Positions 9,731 through 18,565 of a stretch of DNA of 64,000 nt are shown piece by piece. The position numbers and the translations under genes were made by a program. How positions within the stretch are numbered: position 1 is the first letter of the stretch; every line of letters starts with the position of its first letter. Source of the DNA: Maricaulis sp. (GTDB taxonomy: Bacteria; Pseudomonadota; Alphaproteobacteria; Caulobacterales; Maricaulaceae); contig NZ_JAEPOL010000004.1 in the NCBI RefSeq assembly GCF_017642925.1, positions 124,001 through 188,000 of the forward strand, given 5' to 3'. A model generated the notes under the pieces. The model worked only from the letters and a program-made list of their open reading frames with translations, was not told the origin of the DNA and did not search any database.

Positions 9731-10966
9731 TTATTCGAACCGCAGCGCCTCGATCGGATCGAGACGCGAGGCGCGGTGTGCCGGGTAGAAGCCGAAGAAA
9801 ACCCCGACGAGCGCCGACGCACCGATGGCAATCGCAACGATCAGCGGATTGATGGCGATCTCCAGCTCGCCGACCTCGGCATAGACGAGCGTGCCGCCGA
9901 CGCCGACCACAAGTCCGGCCAGACCGCCGATCAGGCACAGAACGATGCTCTCGATCAGGAACTGGTTGCGCACATCGCGCCGCCGCGCACCGACGGCCAG
10001 GCGCAGGCCGATCTCGCGCGTGCGCTCGGTCACCGAGACCAGCATGATGTTCATGATGCCGATACCGCCGACCAGCAGCACGATCCCCGCCCCCACGGCG
10101 AGCAGCAGGCCCAGCTGGCTCTCGGTCTCGTTCTGGGCGCGGATGAATTCGGCCAGATTGCCGACGAAGAAATTGTCTTCCGCACCGGGCTGGATATCCC
10201 GCCGGATCCGCAGCATATCCTGGATATCCTCGATGACGCGCGCATTGTTCTCGCCCGGAGCGATATCGACGAACACCGTCTGCACGCCGTCGCGCTGGGT
10301 GACACGCACGCCGGCGCCGAAGCGCTGGCGGATCGTGTTGAGCGGCGCGAAGATCACATCGTCCTGGTCCTGGCCCCAATTATTGTCGCCGCGCTCCATG
10401 ACGGTGCCGATCACCTCGAAGGGCTGGCCGCCGATGCGCAGGGACTGGCCGATCGGACTGGCGCCATCGAACAGTTCGGAAATGATGGTCTGGCCGACGA
10501 TCGCATAACGCCGGCCGGCCGCTTCCTCGGCGGCCGAAAAACTGCGTCCCTGATCGATCTCCCAGCCGCGCGCCGACAGATAGTCGGGATTCATGCCGAC
10601 AATACGCGTCGTCCAGTTGGCGCCGCCGAACACGACGGCCGACGAGGTCGTCACTTCGCCGGAGGCGCCCGCGACACCGGCAATCTGCGTGCGCAGGGCT
10701 TCCACATCGCCGTCGGTCAGCGGATCGGCCGTACCGGCCCCGCCGCGCCGTCCGCCGAACATGCTGGAGCCGGGCCGGATGATCAGCAGGTTGGCGCCGA
10801 AACTGGCGATCTGTTCCTCGACGGCCTGCTTGGTGCCTTCGCTGATCGAGACCAGTACGATGACCGAGGCGACGCCGATCACGACGCCCAGCATGGCCAG
10901 CGCGCTACGCAGGGCGTTCACGCGGAGCGCGATCAGGGCGATGCGCAGGGAGGCGGCGAGATTCAT
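9731..10966 (-). CDS. MacB-type ABC transporter permease (FtsX family)
   Basis: A 411-residue permease with one N-terminal membrane helix (IALRVNALRSALAMLGVVIGVASVIVL region), a large periplasmic MacB-PCD domain and three C-terminal helices. The FtsX signature region is GGIGIMNIMLVSVTERTREIGLRLAVGA. MacB-family permeases do not move substrate through the inner membrane; they couple cytoplasmic ATP hydrolysis to an adaptor and an outer-membrane duct. The start overlaps the stop of the ATPase gene by four bases, and the adaptor gene precedes that, giving an adaptor-ATPase-permease operon. The ATPase is a separate gene rather than fused as in E. coli MacB. The 3' end is five bases from the convergent kinase gene. 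Confidence 0.9.
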   Translation of the reverse strand: MNLAASLRIALIALRVNALRSALAMLGVVIGVASVIVLVSISEGTKQAVEEQIASFGANLLIIRPGSSMFGGRRGGAGTADPLTDGDVEALRTQIAGVAGASGEVTTSSAVVFGGANWTTRIVGMNPDYLSARGWEIDQGRSFSAAEEAAGRRYAIVGQTIISELFDGASPIGQSLRIGGQPFEVIGTVMERGDNNWGQDQDDVIFAPLNTIRQRFGAGVRVTQRDGVQTVFVDIAPGENNARVIEDIQDMLRIRRDIQPGAEDNFFVGNLAEFIRAQNETESQLGLLLAVGAGIVLLVGGIGIMNIMLVSVTERTREIGLRLAVGARRRDVRNQFLIESIVLCLIGGLAGLVVGVGGTLVYAEVGELEIAINPLIVAIAIGASALVGVFFGFYPAHRASRLDPIEALRFE

Positions 10967-11643
10967 TGGCGGTCCTCCACGATCCGGCCGTCCCGGAACA
11001 CGATCTGGCGCCGCGCGTGATCAGCGACTTCCTGTTCGTGGGTCACGACGATGATGGTGATCCCCTCGCGATTGAGCTGGTCGAAGATCGCCATGATGTC
11101 GTCCGAAGTTCGCGAGTCGAGCGCGCCCGTGGGCTCGTCGGCCAGCAGGATTTTCGGATCGTTGACGAGACCGCGGGCAATCGCCACGCGCTGCTGCTGA
11201 CCGCCGGACAGCTGGTTGGGCTGGTGGTCCGAGCGGTCGCCCAGCCCCACCTGTTCCAGCCGCGCCATCGCCCGCTTGCGCCGTTCCGCGGCGGGCACCC
11301 CGGCATAGACCAGCGGCAGGGCGGCATTTTCCAGCGCCGAGGTGCGCGAGAGCAGGTTGAACTGCTGAAAGACGAAGCCGATCGTCCGGTTGCGGAAGGC
11401 GGCGAGCCGGTCGGCATCCAGCGCCAGAAGGTCTTCGCCCGCAATGTGCAGCGAGCCGGAGTCCGGCCGGTCCAGCGCGCCCAGCATGTTCATGAAGGTC
11501 GACTTGCCGGATCCCGATGCCCCCGTGACGGCGACATACTCGCCGGCCTCGATATCGACACTGACCCCGTCCAGCGCCCGCACGGTCTGGTCGCCCATCG
11601 TGTAGACGCGGACAAGGTCGCGGCAGGCGATCAATGCGCTCAT
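10963..11643 (-). CDS. MacB/LolD-type ABC transporter ATP-binding protein
   Basis: A 226-residue ABC ATPase with Walker [10 protein letters not shown]-loop [22 protein letters not shown], signature [15 protein letters not shown], Walker [13 protein letters not shown] and the switch [12 protein letters not shown]. The [10 protein letters not shown] stretch and the [10 protein letters not shown] sequence are typical of the LolD/MacB subgroup, which works by mechanotransmission with FtsX-like permeases. It overlaps the adaptor gene upstream and the permease gene downstream by four bases each, so translation of the three is almost certainly coupled. Confidence 0.92.
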   Translation of the reverse strand: MSALIACRDLVRVYTMGDQTVRALDGVSVDIEAGEYVAVTGASGSGKSTFMNMLGALDRPDSGSLHIAGEDLLALDADRLAAFRNRTIGFVFQQFNLLSRTSALENAALPLVYAGVPAAERRKRAMARLEQVGLGDRSDHQPNQLSGGQQQRVAIARGLVNDPKILLADEPTGALDSRTSDDIMAIFDQLNREGITIIVVTHEQEVADHARRQIVFRDGRIVEDRQ

Positions 11644-13124
11644 TCGCGCACCTCGCGGGCGCGGGTCACCACGGCCTCGCCGGCTTCCAGACGGCCGCCG
11701 ACCACTTCGCTTTTCTGGCTGTCGGAAATACCGACGCGGATCGGCCGCTCGACCAGCGTGCCGTCCGCCTCCTCGACCCAGACCGTCGCCGAGCGGGTCT
11801 CGCGCATCTGGCGCTGGAAGGCGCGATAGCGTTCCAGCTGGTCTTCATCGAGCAGCGGGCGGATCTCGCGATCGATCTCGGCCTGCAGGGCTTCGCGATC
11901 GAACTCGCCACCGGCCTGGGCCTGGCTCATCGCCCGCCCCATGGCGGCGCGGAAAATGCCCCGGATCTGGTCCTGCTGGGCGGCATCCAGACCGACCGCC
12001 TCGCTGAGACGCGTCATGGGATCATTGCCGCCGCCCGGACCGCCGGGACCGCCCCGGCCGCCGCCTTGCGGGCCACCACCGCCTTCGCCCAGCGGCTGTG
12101 TCCGCCCCTCCAGTGCCGGCGAGGGCCGGAAGCGCAGGGCCGCGTTGGACACGGTGAGAACGCCGGTGCGCTCGCCGGTGATGATATCCATGTTCGCCGT
12201 CATGCCCGGCAGCAGCAGCTCGTCCGGGTTCGCGGCCAGAACGACGACTGTGTAGGTGACGACATTGTTCAGGGTTTCCGGCGCCAGGCGGATCTGGTCG
12301 ACCACGCCTTCCATCTCGGTGTCCGGATGCGCATCCACCGTGAAGCGCACCGGCTGGCCGGCGCGGATCTGGCCGATATCGGCCTCGTCGATCTGGGCGT
12401 CAATCTGCACCTGTCCCAGATCCTGGGCGATGGTGAACAGCACGGGCGCCGTCATGCTCGCCGCGACGGTCTGGCCGACATCGACGGCACGGTCGACGAC
12501 AATGCCATTGATCGGCGCGCGGATCGTCGTGCGCTCGAGATCGATACGGGCACTGGCCAGCGAGGCATCGCGCTGGGCCAGCACAGCCTGGGCATTGGCG
12601 ATCTGGGCGCGCGCCACCTCGACATCGGCCTGGGCCGCGTCGAGCGCGGTCTGGGCAGTGTCCAGCGAAGTCTGGGCCACCGTGCCGCGCTCGCGCAGCG
12701 TTGCCATGCGGTCGAATTCCAGCTGGGCCTCGCGCAGCGTGGCCTGGGCCCGGGCGAGCGAGGCGCGCTGCAATTGCAGGCTCGCCGCCGCTGTCGCACG
12801 CGCGGCCTCGGCTTCGGTAACACGGGTCTCATAGGTCTGCGGGTCGAGCCGGGCGATGACCTGGCCTTCCTCGACCTCATCGTTGAAATCGACATGCAGT
12901 TCGGCGATCTGGCCGGACAATTGCGATCCGACCTCGACCGTTACCAGCGCGCTGACAGCGCCGGACGCCGCCACGATACGGCGCACATCGGCCGGGGCCG
13001 CTGCCTCGGTCTCGATTGTCACCTCGCCGCTGCCGCCCTCGCCGCGGCCGAACATCCACCAGCCGCCGCCGGCGATGACGACAAGTGCTACCGCCCCGGC
13101 AATCCAACGCCTGTTGTCGAGCAT
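11640..13124 (-). CDS. MacA/HlyD-type periplasmic adaptor subunit with helical insert
   Basis: The first gene of the efflux operon, about 494 residues. The start at 13124 follows AAGGGGT with good spacing. One N-terminal membrane helix (WIAGAVALVVIAGGGWWMF) is followed by the barrel-sandwich hybrid halves, a long heptad-rich hairpin (from about residue 80 to 180, many Ala/Gln/Leu), and the beta-barrel segment. The odd part is near residues 350-460. A Gly/Pro-rich linker leads into a predicted helical stretch (GLDAAQQDQIRGIFRAAMG to LLDEDQLERYRAFQRQM) before the chain returns to a beta segment (TVWVEEADGT) and the end. The helical stretch looks like Spy/CpxP-type periplasmic helices. The substrate is unknown. 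Confidence 0.88.
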   Translation of the reverse strand: MLDNRRWIAGAVALVVIAGGGWWMFGRGEGGSGEVTIETEAAAPADVRRIVAASGAVSALVTVEVGSQLSGQIAELHVDFNDEVEEGQVIARLDPQTYETRVTEAEAARATAAASLQLQRASLARAQATLREAQLEFDRMATLRERGTVAQTSLDTAQTALDAAQADVEVARAQIANAQAVLAQRDASLASARIDLERTTIRAPINGIVVDRAVDVGQTVAASMTAPVLFTIAQDLGQVQIDAQIDEADIGQIRAGQPVRFTVDAHPDTEMEGVVDQIRLAPETLNNVVTYTVVVLAANPDELLLPGMTANMDIITGERTGVLTVSNAALRFRPSPALEGRTQPLGEGGGGPQGGGRGGPGGPGGGNDPMTRLSEAVGLDAAQQDQIRGIFRAAMGRAMSQAQAGGEFDREALQAEIDREIRPLLDEDQLERYRAFQRQMRETRSATVWVEEADGTLVERPIRVGISDSQKSEVVGGRLEAGEAVVTRAREVRE

Positions 13125-13290
13125 TCCGTACCCCTTCACGATCCGGCCTGTGCGGCCCCGCCACCCCTGCGGACGGTGCAACGCAGCACGACGGATATTC
13201 CGTCGCGGCAGATGCAGATCATCGCATGTAGCTCACGGGCGGGGGAAAGGCTATGACAGGACGTATCGAGTTCAGCGGAAGGCACCGCGC

Positions 13291-13602
13291 GTGGAGGAAA
13301 TCGAGTTCCTGCTGTCCGTCCCGGGCATGCCGCTGGCCTTGCGCCTCGCACCGCTGGTCGCCGTGGTCGTGTGGATCTTCATCACCGTCAATCTCTGGCG
13401 CGGCGGGTTCACCGACCTCACCGAACGCCTCAGCCGGCCGCGCTGGGCCGGGCCGGAACGCGCCCGCGCCGTGATGATGATCCCGCTGCGCGCGCTCATG
13501 CTGGCCGGCGTCGCAGGCTTCGCCGCCGTGATGACCGTGCTGGGCCTGCTGTTCAACGCCGCCGTGATCCTGAACATCATCCAGGCTGTGCGCGGGCTCT
13601 GA
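13291..13602 (+). CDS. Small two-helix membrane protein of unknown function
   Basis: A GTG-started frame of 103 residues, with GCGGAAGG upstream. Two strong hydrophobic segments are visible: one near residues 14-38 (LALRLAPLVAVVVWIFITV) and one near 70-97 (ALMLAGVAGFAAVMTVLGLL and on). The loop between them is basic (RLSRPRWAGPERAR). I do not recognise a family. It starts 166 bases from the divergent efflux adaptor gene and its last 26 bases overlap the 3' end of the convergent LysR gene. The hydrophobic pattern and codon positions favour a real gene over chance. Confidence 0.6.
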   Translation: MEEIEFLLSVPGMPLALRLAPLVAVVVWIFITVNLWRGGFTDLTERLSRPRWAGPERARAVMMIPLRALMLAGVAGFAAVMTVLGLLFNAAVILNIIQAVRGL

Positions 13603-14500
13603 GCGCGGGCGGAGGTCCGGCGCACCGGCGCCCTTCCCCGACCAGCCAGTCCCCGAAGGCCTCAGCGGCCGCATGCGGCTGCCCGGCCGGCCGGATATAG
13701 ACATAGGCCAGACCGGTATCGGCCAGCCCCAGCGGCGCGACCAGCTGGCCGTCCGCCAGATCGTCCTGCACCAGGCTCCAGCCGCCGATCGCCACGCCCA
13801 GCCCGGCCGAGGCCGCCGCGAGCATGTAGAAGGTGTGATCGAAAAAGGTGCCGGCATGGCCGTCCGATGGCGGCCAGCCGGTGCGCGCCTCCCATTCCGC
13901 CCAGCCTTCCGGATAGGTGCGCGTGTGAAGGCGGGTCAGCCCGTCCAGGCCCGCGCCTGCCGCGTGCTCTGCCCACACGGACGGTGCGACGACCGGGCCC
14001 TGATAGTCCGGCAGGAAAGCGGTGACCTCTGGTCCGGCGACACGGGCCGCGCTCTGCATGCGGATCGCGGCATCATAGCCGCCGGTGCGGAAATCGACCG
14101 GCGCATGCGACTCGCTGACTTCCACCGCGATCTGCGGATGGTCGCGATAAAAGCGCGGCAGGCGCGGGATCAGCCAGCGCATGGCAAATGTCCCCAGACA
14201 GGAGACACGCAGGACCGACTGGGCCGCGCGCGCACGGCGCGGCAATCCGGCCTGGATATCGTCAAACGCCCGGTCCAGCACATCGGCGAGCTGGCGGCCC
14301 GCCGGGGTCAGGCGGAGATCGGTCCTCGGCCCCTCGACCAGCGACACGCCGAGCCAGTCCTGCAGCGCCCGGACCTGCCGGCTCACCGCGCCATGGGTGA
14401 CGCACAGCTCGTCGGCCGCGCGCAGCATGCGGCCATGCCGGGCAAAGGCCTCGAAGGCCCGCAGCGCGCTGAAAGGCGGCAAGTCGCGGCGTTTGTCCAT
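13577..14500 (-). CDS. LysR family transcriptional regulator (GcvA-like)
   Basis: About 307 residues. The N-terminal winged helix-turn-helix reads LPPFSALRAFEAFARHGRM then AADELCVTHGAVSRQVRALQDWLG, the GcvA/AmpR-like subgroup. The effector domain follows (LRVSCLGTFAMRWLIPRLPRF). I chose the ATG at 14500 because the conserved domain begins directly after it; an ATG at 14518 is possible. It is divergent from an MFS transporter, and an inverted repeat in the shared promoter region is a plausible binding site, so it probably controls that transporter and itself. Confidence 0.88.
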   Translation of the reverse strand: MDKRRDLPPFSALRAFEAFARHGRMLRAADELCVTHGAVSRQVRALQDWLGVSLVEGPRTDLRLTPAGRQLADVLDRAFDDIQAGLPRRARAAQSVLRVSCLGTFAMRWLIPRLPRFYRDHPQIAVEVSESHAPVDFRTGGYDAAIRMQSAARVAGPEVTAFLPDYQGPVVAPSVWAEHAAGAGLDGLTRLHTRTYPEGWAEWEARTGWPPSDGHAGTFFDHTFYMLAAASAGLGVAIGGWSLVQDDLADGQLVAPLGLADTGLAYVYIRPAGQPHAAAEAFGDWLVGEGRRCAGPPPALRARAQPG

Positions 14501-14572
14501 CGGGTTCCAGGCCGTCATCTATGTGCGTCAGGATCGGACAAACGGTGCCCTGTCTCTGCTCACAAGAGCAGT

Positions 14573-14591
14573 ATGTGATCTGAACTCACAT
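14573..14591. promoter_or_regulatory. Inverted repeat, candidate LysR operator
   Basis: ATGTGA (14573-14578) and TCACAT (14586-14591) form a perfect six-base inverted repeat with a seven-base centre, between the divergent LysR and MFS genes. This placement fits the usual LysR arrangement. Binding is inferred, not shown. Confidence 0.4.
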
Positions 14592-14665
14592 CAAAAGGAA
14601 ATAGTATCGCTTGTTTCCACTGCCCGGGTGGCGATGCTCCGGCGCCGTGACGCCAAGGAGACGCC

Positions 14666-15895
14666 ATGCCCCGGATCGCCGCTTCCCCGCTGCTTCAGGC
14701 CTGCCTGCTGGGCGTGACCCAGATCGTCGGCTTCGGCTCGACCCTCTACCTGCTGACGGTGCTGGCGGCACCAATCGGCAATGCGATGGGCTGGCCGCTG
14801 GCCTGGGTGTCCGGCGGCATGTCGGCCGGGATCGTCACCTCCGCCCTGGTCGCACCGCATGTCGGACGCCTGATCGCCCGCGAGGGCGGCCGCCGGGTCC
14901 TGATGACGGGATCGCTGCTGCTGGCCGCCGGTCTGGCGACTATCGGCCTGGCCTGGCACTACGCCATCTACCTGATCGGCTGGAGCCTGGTCGGCCTGGG
15001 CATGGCGTGCAGCCTCTATGATGCGGTGTTCAGCACGCTGGGCCGGGCCCATGGCCACAAGGCGCGGCGCCTGATCTCCACCGTCGCCCTGTGGGGCGGG
15101 TTTGCCAGCACCGTGTTCTGGACACTCAGCGGCGTGCTGGTCGAGGCGGCCGGCTGGCGCGTCACCTGCCTGGTCTATGCAGCAGCCCAGATCGCGATCT
15201 GCCTGCCGCTGTTCTTTTTCGCCGCACCCGCAGGCCTGGCCGAGGCCGCACCGGCAGATCCGGACCGCAAGGCGCGTCCCCATCCCGTTGCCCGCACCGT
15301 GCATACGCTGGAACCGGCCCGCACCCTGTCGGCGATCCTCTTCATCGCGGAAGTCCTGGTGGCGTCGATCATCGCCGTCCATCTGGTCAATCTGCTGGCG
15401 CGCATGGATGTCGGACTGACCGCCGCAGTGGCGCTCGGCGCCTTTATCGGCCCGGCCCAGGTCGCCGGCCGCGCGGTCGAGATGACTCTGGGCCAGCGGC
15501 TGCACCCGGCGATGACGGTGATCCTCGCCATCGGCGCGATCATCACCGGGCTGGGCCTGCTCACGATCGATGCGCCCGCTGTCCGGATGCTGGCCGCGAT
15601 CGTCTATGGCGCGGGGATCGGTGTGCTCTCCATCGCCCGCGGCACGCTGCCGCTTGCGCTGTTCGGGCCGGTCCGCCAGCCCGTCGTGACGGGCCAGATC
15701 GCGCGGCCGATCATGCTGGTCCAGGCGGTCTCGCCGGTCGCCGGCGCCTTCGCGATCACCCGGCTGCCGCCGGAAGCCGTGCTCTGGCTGCTCGCCGCCA
15801 TTGCCGGTATCGCCCTTGCGGCCGGCCTGCTTCTGCGCCGGATCTGCCTGGCGCAACCGGACCCGGCCGCACTGCCGGACAGTCAAAGCACCTGA
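14666..15895 (+). CDS. MFS transporter
   Basis: A 409-residue protein with about twelve hydrophobic helices. The loop between helices two and three is basic (GRLIAREGGRRVLMTGSLLLAAG), as in major facilitator proteins, and a cytoplasmic linker rich in charge lies near residues 190-215 (EAAPADPDRKARPHPVAR). It most resembles the YbfB/CynX-like small-molecule MFS proteins found next to LysR regulators, but the substrate cannot be read from sequence. The start has AAGGAG six bases upstream. It is divergent from the LysR gene. Confidence 0.85.
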   Translation: MPRIAASPLLQACLLGVTQIVGFGSTLYLLTVLAAPIGNAMGWPLAWVSGGMSAGIVTSALVAPHVGRLIAREGGRRVLMTGSLLLAAGLATIGLAWHYAIYLIGWSLVGLGMACSLYDAVFSTLGRAHGHKARRLISTVALWGGFASTVFWTLSGVLVEAAGWRVTCLVYAAAQIAICLPLFFFAAPAGLAEAAPADPDRKARPHPVARTVHTLEPARTLSAILFIAEVLVASIIAVHLVNLLARMDVGLTAAVALGAFIGPAQVAGRAVEMTLGQRLHPAMTVILAIGAIITGLGLLTIDAPAVRMLAAIVYGAGIGVLSIARGTLPLALFGPVRQPVVTGQIARPIMLVQAVSPVAGAFAITRLPPEAVLWLLAAIAGIALAAGLLLRRICLAQPDPAALPDSQST

Positions 15896-15961
15896 CAGAT
15901 CGACAATCCGGGTCCGCAGGCGTATCTGCCAAGCGGCAATCCGGCCTGAAGGAAACCTGTC

Positions 15962-16300
15962 ATGAGCGAGCTCCCGCCCTGTCCCGAATGCGGCTCGGCC
16001 TTCACCTATGAGGACGGTGCACTGCTCGTCTGCCCCGAATGCGCCCATGAATGGACGGCCGGTGCGGCACCGGTGGCGGCAAGCGGCCCGGTCTGGCGCG
16101 ACGCCAACGGCACCGAGCTGGCCGACGGCGATACGGTCACCGTGATCAAGGACCTCAAGATCAAGGGCACGTCCCAGGTCGTGAAAGTCGGAACCAAGGT
16201 GAAGAATATCCGCCTGGTCGAAGGCGATCACGATATCGACTGCCGCATCGACGGCGTCGGCCAGATGGGGCTGAGAAGCGAGTTCGTGAAGAAGGTCTAG
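15962..16300 (+). CDS. yjdM: YjdM/PhnA family zinc-ribbon protein
   Basis: A 112-residue protein that matches the family along its whole length. The N-terminus is a zinc ribbon with two CPEC knuckles (residues 7-10 and 25-28). The C-terminal SH3-like domain has the signature [26 protein letters not shown] and [22 protein letters not shown]. The older name phnA refers to its position by the phosphonate genes of E. coli; its true function is not settled. The stop overlaps the convergent porin gene by four bases. Confidence 0.92.
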   Translation: MSELPPCPECGSAFTYEDGALLVCPECAHEWTAGAAPVAASGPVWRDANGTELADGDTVTVIKDLKIKGTSQVVKVGTKVKNIRLVEGDHDIDCRIDGVGQMGLRSEFVKKV

Positions 16301-17703
16301 AAGCTCAGCGTCACCTGTCCGTAGCCGAACAGGGTGGTATCCGTGCCCGGCCCGCCAGGGACATTGTCCGGAAACGCGCCGGCCAGGAAAGCCGACGCAC
16401 CGATCTCGAATTCCAGCCCTTCAGGGCCGGGCCGGTAGCGGGCGCGCCCGTCGATCGCGTGTCCGAGAAAGCGGCCGGACTGGCCGGACGGGTCGCGCAG
16501 CCCGGCAATCACCCAGCTGTCAGTCGCACTGGCCAGGGATGCCGCCGACCAGGCGATGCGCGCATCCCAGCGCGCCCCGGGCACGACGTCCAGCCGCAGG
16601 CCCGGCGCGCTGAGATTGGCCGGGGTCAGCGGTCCGTGCAGGCTGGTATTGTTCAGATCCGTGCGCCGCGAACCGAACAGCCGCTCATACTGGTCGAACC
16701 GCCCGTCATCGGGCTTCTCGTCGCCGCTTGCCCAGTAGTATTCCGCCGCCAGCCGGGGCTGCCAGGGCAGATCGAATGTGTATCCGACCGCCGCAAACAG
16801 CATGGTGGCGCTGACATCCAGGTTTTCCGTGTCTGTAGCCGCCCGGCTGGCCCGGCGGCGGCCCAGACGCCAGGCGCCTTCCACATCGACATCCCAGCGG
16901 CCGGCCTGCGGTGCCCGATAGGCCCGCACGCCGGAGGTCACATACTGCCGGTTCGGCGTGGGCGTATCGGCGGTGTCGCGCTCCGTCAGCCCGTAGACGA
17001 AGACCTCGCCGGTCAGACCATCGGCGAGTGCCGGCGCCACATCCTTGCGCCGGTAGTGGACGGCCCAGATGCGCCGGTTCCACTCCTCTTCATCGCCGGA
17101 CATGCGGTTGTCCGCGATCTCGGCCCGGTCGCCGGGCCGGCGGGAGACCGGGACCACCGCCACCAGGTGCAGTTCGTCGCCGCGGGCATTGTCCGCACGG
17201 TAGTGAAAACCGGTATAGCTCTTGATCACATTGGCATAGCTGATGCGCTCGATCTGCCGTTTCGAGCCGATGCTCACCGTCTGCCGGCCCACCGTCAGTG
17301 TTGCCGATCCGTCCGCACCGAGAAGCGAGGGCAGATCGGCGCGGACGTAGAGCTGCAGCACGTCCAGCGGATTGACATAACTCGTGCTCAGCGGCGTGCC
17401 GCTGTCATCCAGCCAGGCGCGGCTGTCCTGCAGTTCCAGACCGAAAGTGACCGGCTGCATCTCGTATTCGGCGAGCAGAAGATTGCGCATAAACAGCGCC
17501 TGGTCGCCGCCGGAACCGCCGGCGCGGAACTGGCCGTCCAGCGTTTCGTAGCGCAGGCGCGTTTCCCCCGACACCGACAGGCGCGGCGGCGGCACGTCCT
17601 GGGCCGGTGCGCCGGCGCTGACGATCGTGGCCGACACAAGGGCGGCAGCGAAAGAGGCAGAACGCAGAAGGCGCGATTGGCCATGGCAGCGCGGCGCATG
17701 CAT
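16297..17703 (-). CDS. Alginate-export-type outer membrane porin
   Basis: A 468-residue predicted beta-barrel with a Sec signal peptide (basic start, hydrophobic core [13 protein letters not shown], cleavage near AQD). The domain begins [17 protein letters not shown] and continues with alternating strands and the internal [21 protein letters not shown] and [21 protein letters not shown] segments typical of the AlgE-like alginate export family (DUF1302-like barrels). It ends in an aromatic strand (GYGQVTLSF). No alginate synthesis genes are adjacent, so the substrate is open. It is divergent from an arsR gene, with 55 bases between the start codons and a palindrome at the arsR start. Confidence 0.82.
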   Translation of the reverse strand: MHAPRCHGQSRLLRSASFAAALVSATIVSAGAPAQDVPPPRLSVSGETRLRYETLDGQFRAGGSGGDQALFMRNLLLAEYEMQPVTFGLELQDSRAWLDDSGTPLSTSYVNPLDVLQLYVRADLPSLLGADGSATLTVGRQTVSIGSKRQIERISYANVIKSYTGFHYRADNARGDELHLVAVVPVSRRPGDRAEIADNRMSGDEEEWNRRIWAVHYRRKDVAPALADGLTGEVFVYGLTERDTADTPTPNRQYVTSGVRAYRAPQAGRWDVDVEGAWRLGRRRASRAATDTENLDVSATMLFAAVGYTFDLPWQPRLAAEYYWASGDEKPDDGRFDQYERLFGSRRTDLNNTSLHGPLTPANLSAPGLRLDVVPGARWDARIAWSAASLASATDSWVIAGLRDPSGQSGRFLGHAIDGRARYRPGPEGLEFEIGASAFLAGAFPDNVPGGPGTDTTLFGYGQVTLSF

Positions 17704-17754
17704 GATAGGTCTCCGAAACGATGCCCGCCCCGCCTATACGATACGGTTCAATTG

Positions 17755-17770
17755 TTCAATGACCATTGAA
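17755..17770. promoter_or_regulatory. Palindromic ArsR operator candidate at the arsR start
   Basis: TTCAATG (17755-17761), AC, CATTGAA (17764-17770) is a perfect seven-base inverted repeat across the arsR start codon, beside the divergent porin promoter. A closely related palindrome lies directly after arsR (18115-18140), which argues for a specific regulator site. Confidence 0.6.
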
Positions 17771-18115
17771 ATGAATGACAACCCGGCCGATGACGAAGCC
17801 GCCGCCCGCCTGTCCGCACTCGGCCATCCGACCCGGCTGCGCGTCTTCCGCACGCTGATCGCAGCAGGCCCCGACGGCATGCCGGCCGGCGAACTGGCTG
17901 CGCGCGTCGGGGTGGCAAAGAACAATCTGTCCTCGCATCTCAACGTGCTCCGGCAGGGTGGGCTGATCGTCATGCGACCGTCAGGCCGGTCCCGCATCTA
18001 TGCCGTCGACCTCGACACGATCGCCGCCACGATCGGCTATCTCGTTTCCGACTGCTGCCAGGGCCATCCCGAAGTGTGTGAAGCCCTGTCGCCCGGCATG
18101 GAGCGCGCCTGTTGA
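17759..18115 (+). CDS. ArsR family winged-helix repressor
   Basis: A 118-residue regulator if it starts at the ATG at 17759; an ATG at 17771 is equally possible, and neither has a strong ribosome-binding site. The winged helix is clear: LSALGHPTRLRVFRTLI, then VAKNNLSSHLNVLRQGGLI with the wing RPSGRSRIYAVD. The C-terminus holds a Cys pair (99-100) and Cys107 in DCCQGHPEVC, plus a final Cys118. A CC-x-G-x-P-x-x-C tail is common in alphaproteobacterial arsenic-type ArsR proteins and could bind As(III) or another thiophilic metal. Matching palindromes at both ends of the gene suggest it represses itself, perhaps the porin, and the gene at 18191. Confidence 0.85.
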   Translation: MTIEMNDNPADDEAAARLSALGHPTRLRVFRTLIAAGPDGMPAGELAARVGVAKNNLSSHLNVLRQGGLIVMRPSGRSRIYAVDLDTIAATIGYLVSDCCQGHPEVCEALSPGMERAC

Positions 18116-18140
18116 TTCAATAGTACATGAACTATTGAAT
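18115..18140. promoter_or_regulatory. Palindromic ArsR operator candidate upstream of 18191
   Basis: ATTCAATAGT (18115-18124), six bases, then ACTATTGAAT (18131-18140): a perfect ten-base inverted repeat. It begins on the arsR stop codon and lies 50 bases before the next gene. It shares the TTCAAT...ATTGAA core with the palindrome at the arsR start. Confidence 0.65.
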
Positions 18141-18190
18141 TATTGGACTGACAGGATCATACTCCTCGGACACACAACCGGGAGGTCATC

Positions 18191-18565
18191 ATGGGCATTG
18201 CAACACTGAACAGCATTCTGGCGGCGACGCTCGCAGCCGCGGTCCAGACAGGTATCGAACCGTCGGATGTCAGCATCCGCATCATCGGTTCCGGCACGCT
18301 GGACTGCACGTTCCAGACCGCGGACGGTGAGATCAGCCGGCAGGAACGGGCGCGCCGGTCCGGCAGTTTCGAGACCGTCCGCGCAAGCGACGCGCTGTCG
18401 GGCCAGTGCACCTACAGCGTTCCGGAGAACCGCGACCTGCTCATCCGCATCATGGAAGCGGGACAATTTGCCTGCCCGTTCGAGCCGGGCATCACCCCCG
18501 AAGAATGCTCGGTCACGTTCAATGGCGAAACAGGCGGCACGTTCGACCTGACCCCGGCGGGATAA
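18191..18565 (+). CDS. Four-cysteine protein of unknown function, putative ArsR target
   Basis: A 124-residue protein that I do not recognise. Its start has GGGAGG about six bases upstream. The first 20 residues are mildly hydrophobic (LNSILAATLAAAVQTG) and could be a weak signal peptide, though no basic residue leads it. The rest looks like a small beta-rich domain with four cysteines, at 39, 73, 95 and 106, that could form two disulfides or bind a metal. The gene follows a perfect palindrome 50 bases upstream, so control by the adjacent ArsR is likely. The convergent GST gene ends at the next base. Confidence 0.65.
   Translation: MGIATLNSILAATLAAAVQTGIEPSDVSIRIIGSGTLDCTFQTADGEISRQERARRSGSFETVRASDALSGQCTYSVPENRDLLIRIMEAGQFACPFEPGITPEECSVTFNGETGGTFDLTPAG

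Noticed and set aside
14573-14591. CRP/FNR site
   Set aside because: The half-sites resemble TGTGA/TCACA but the centre is seven bases rather than six, and the position between LysR and its neighbour fits a LysR site better.
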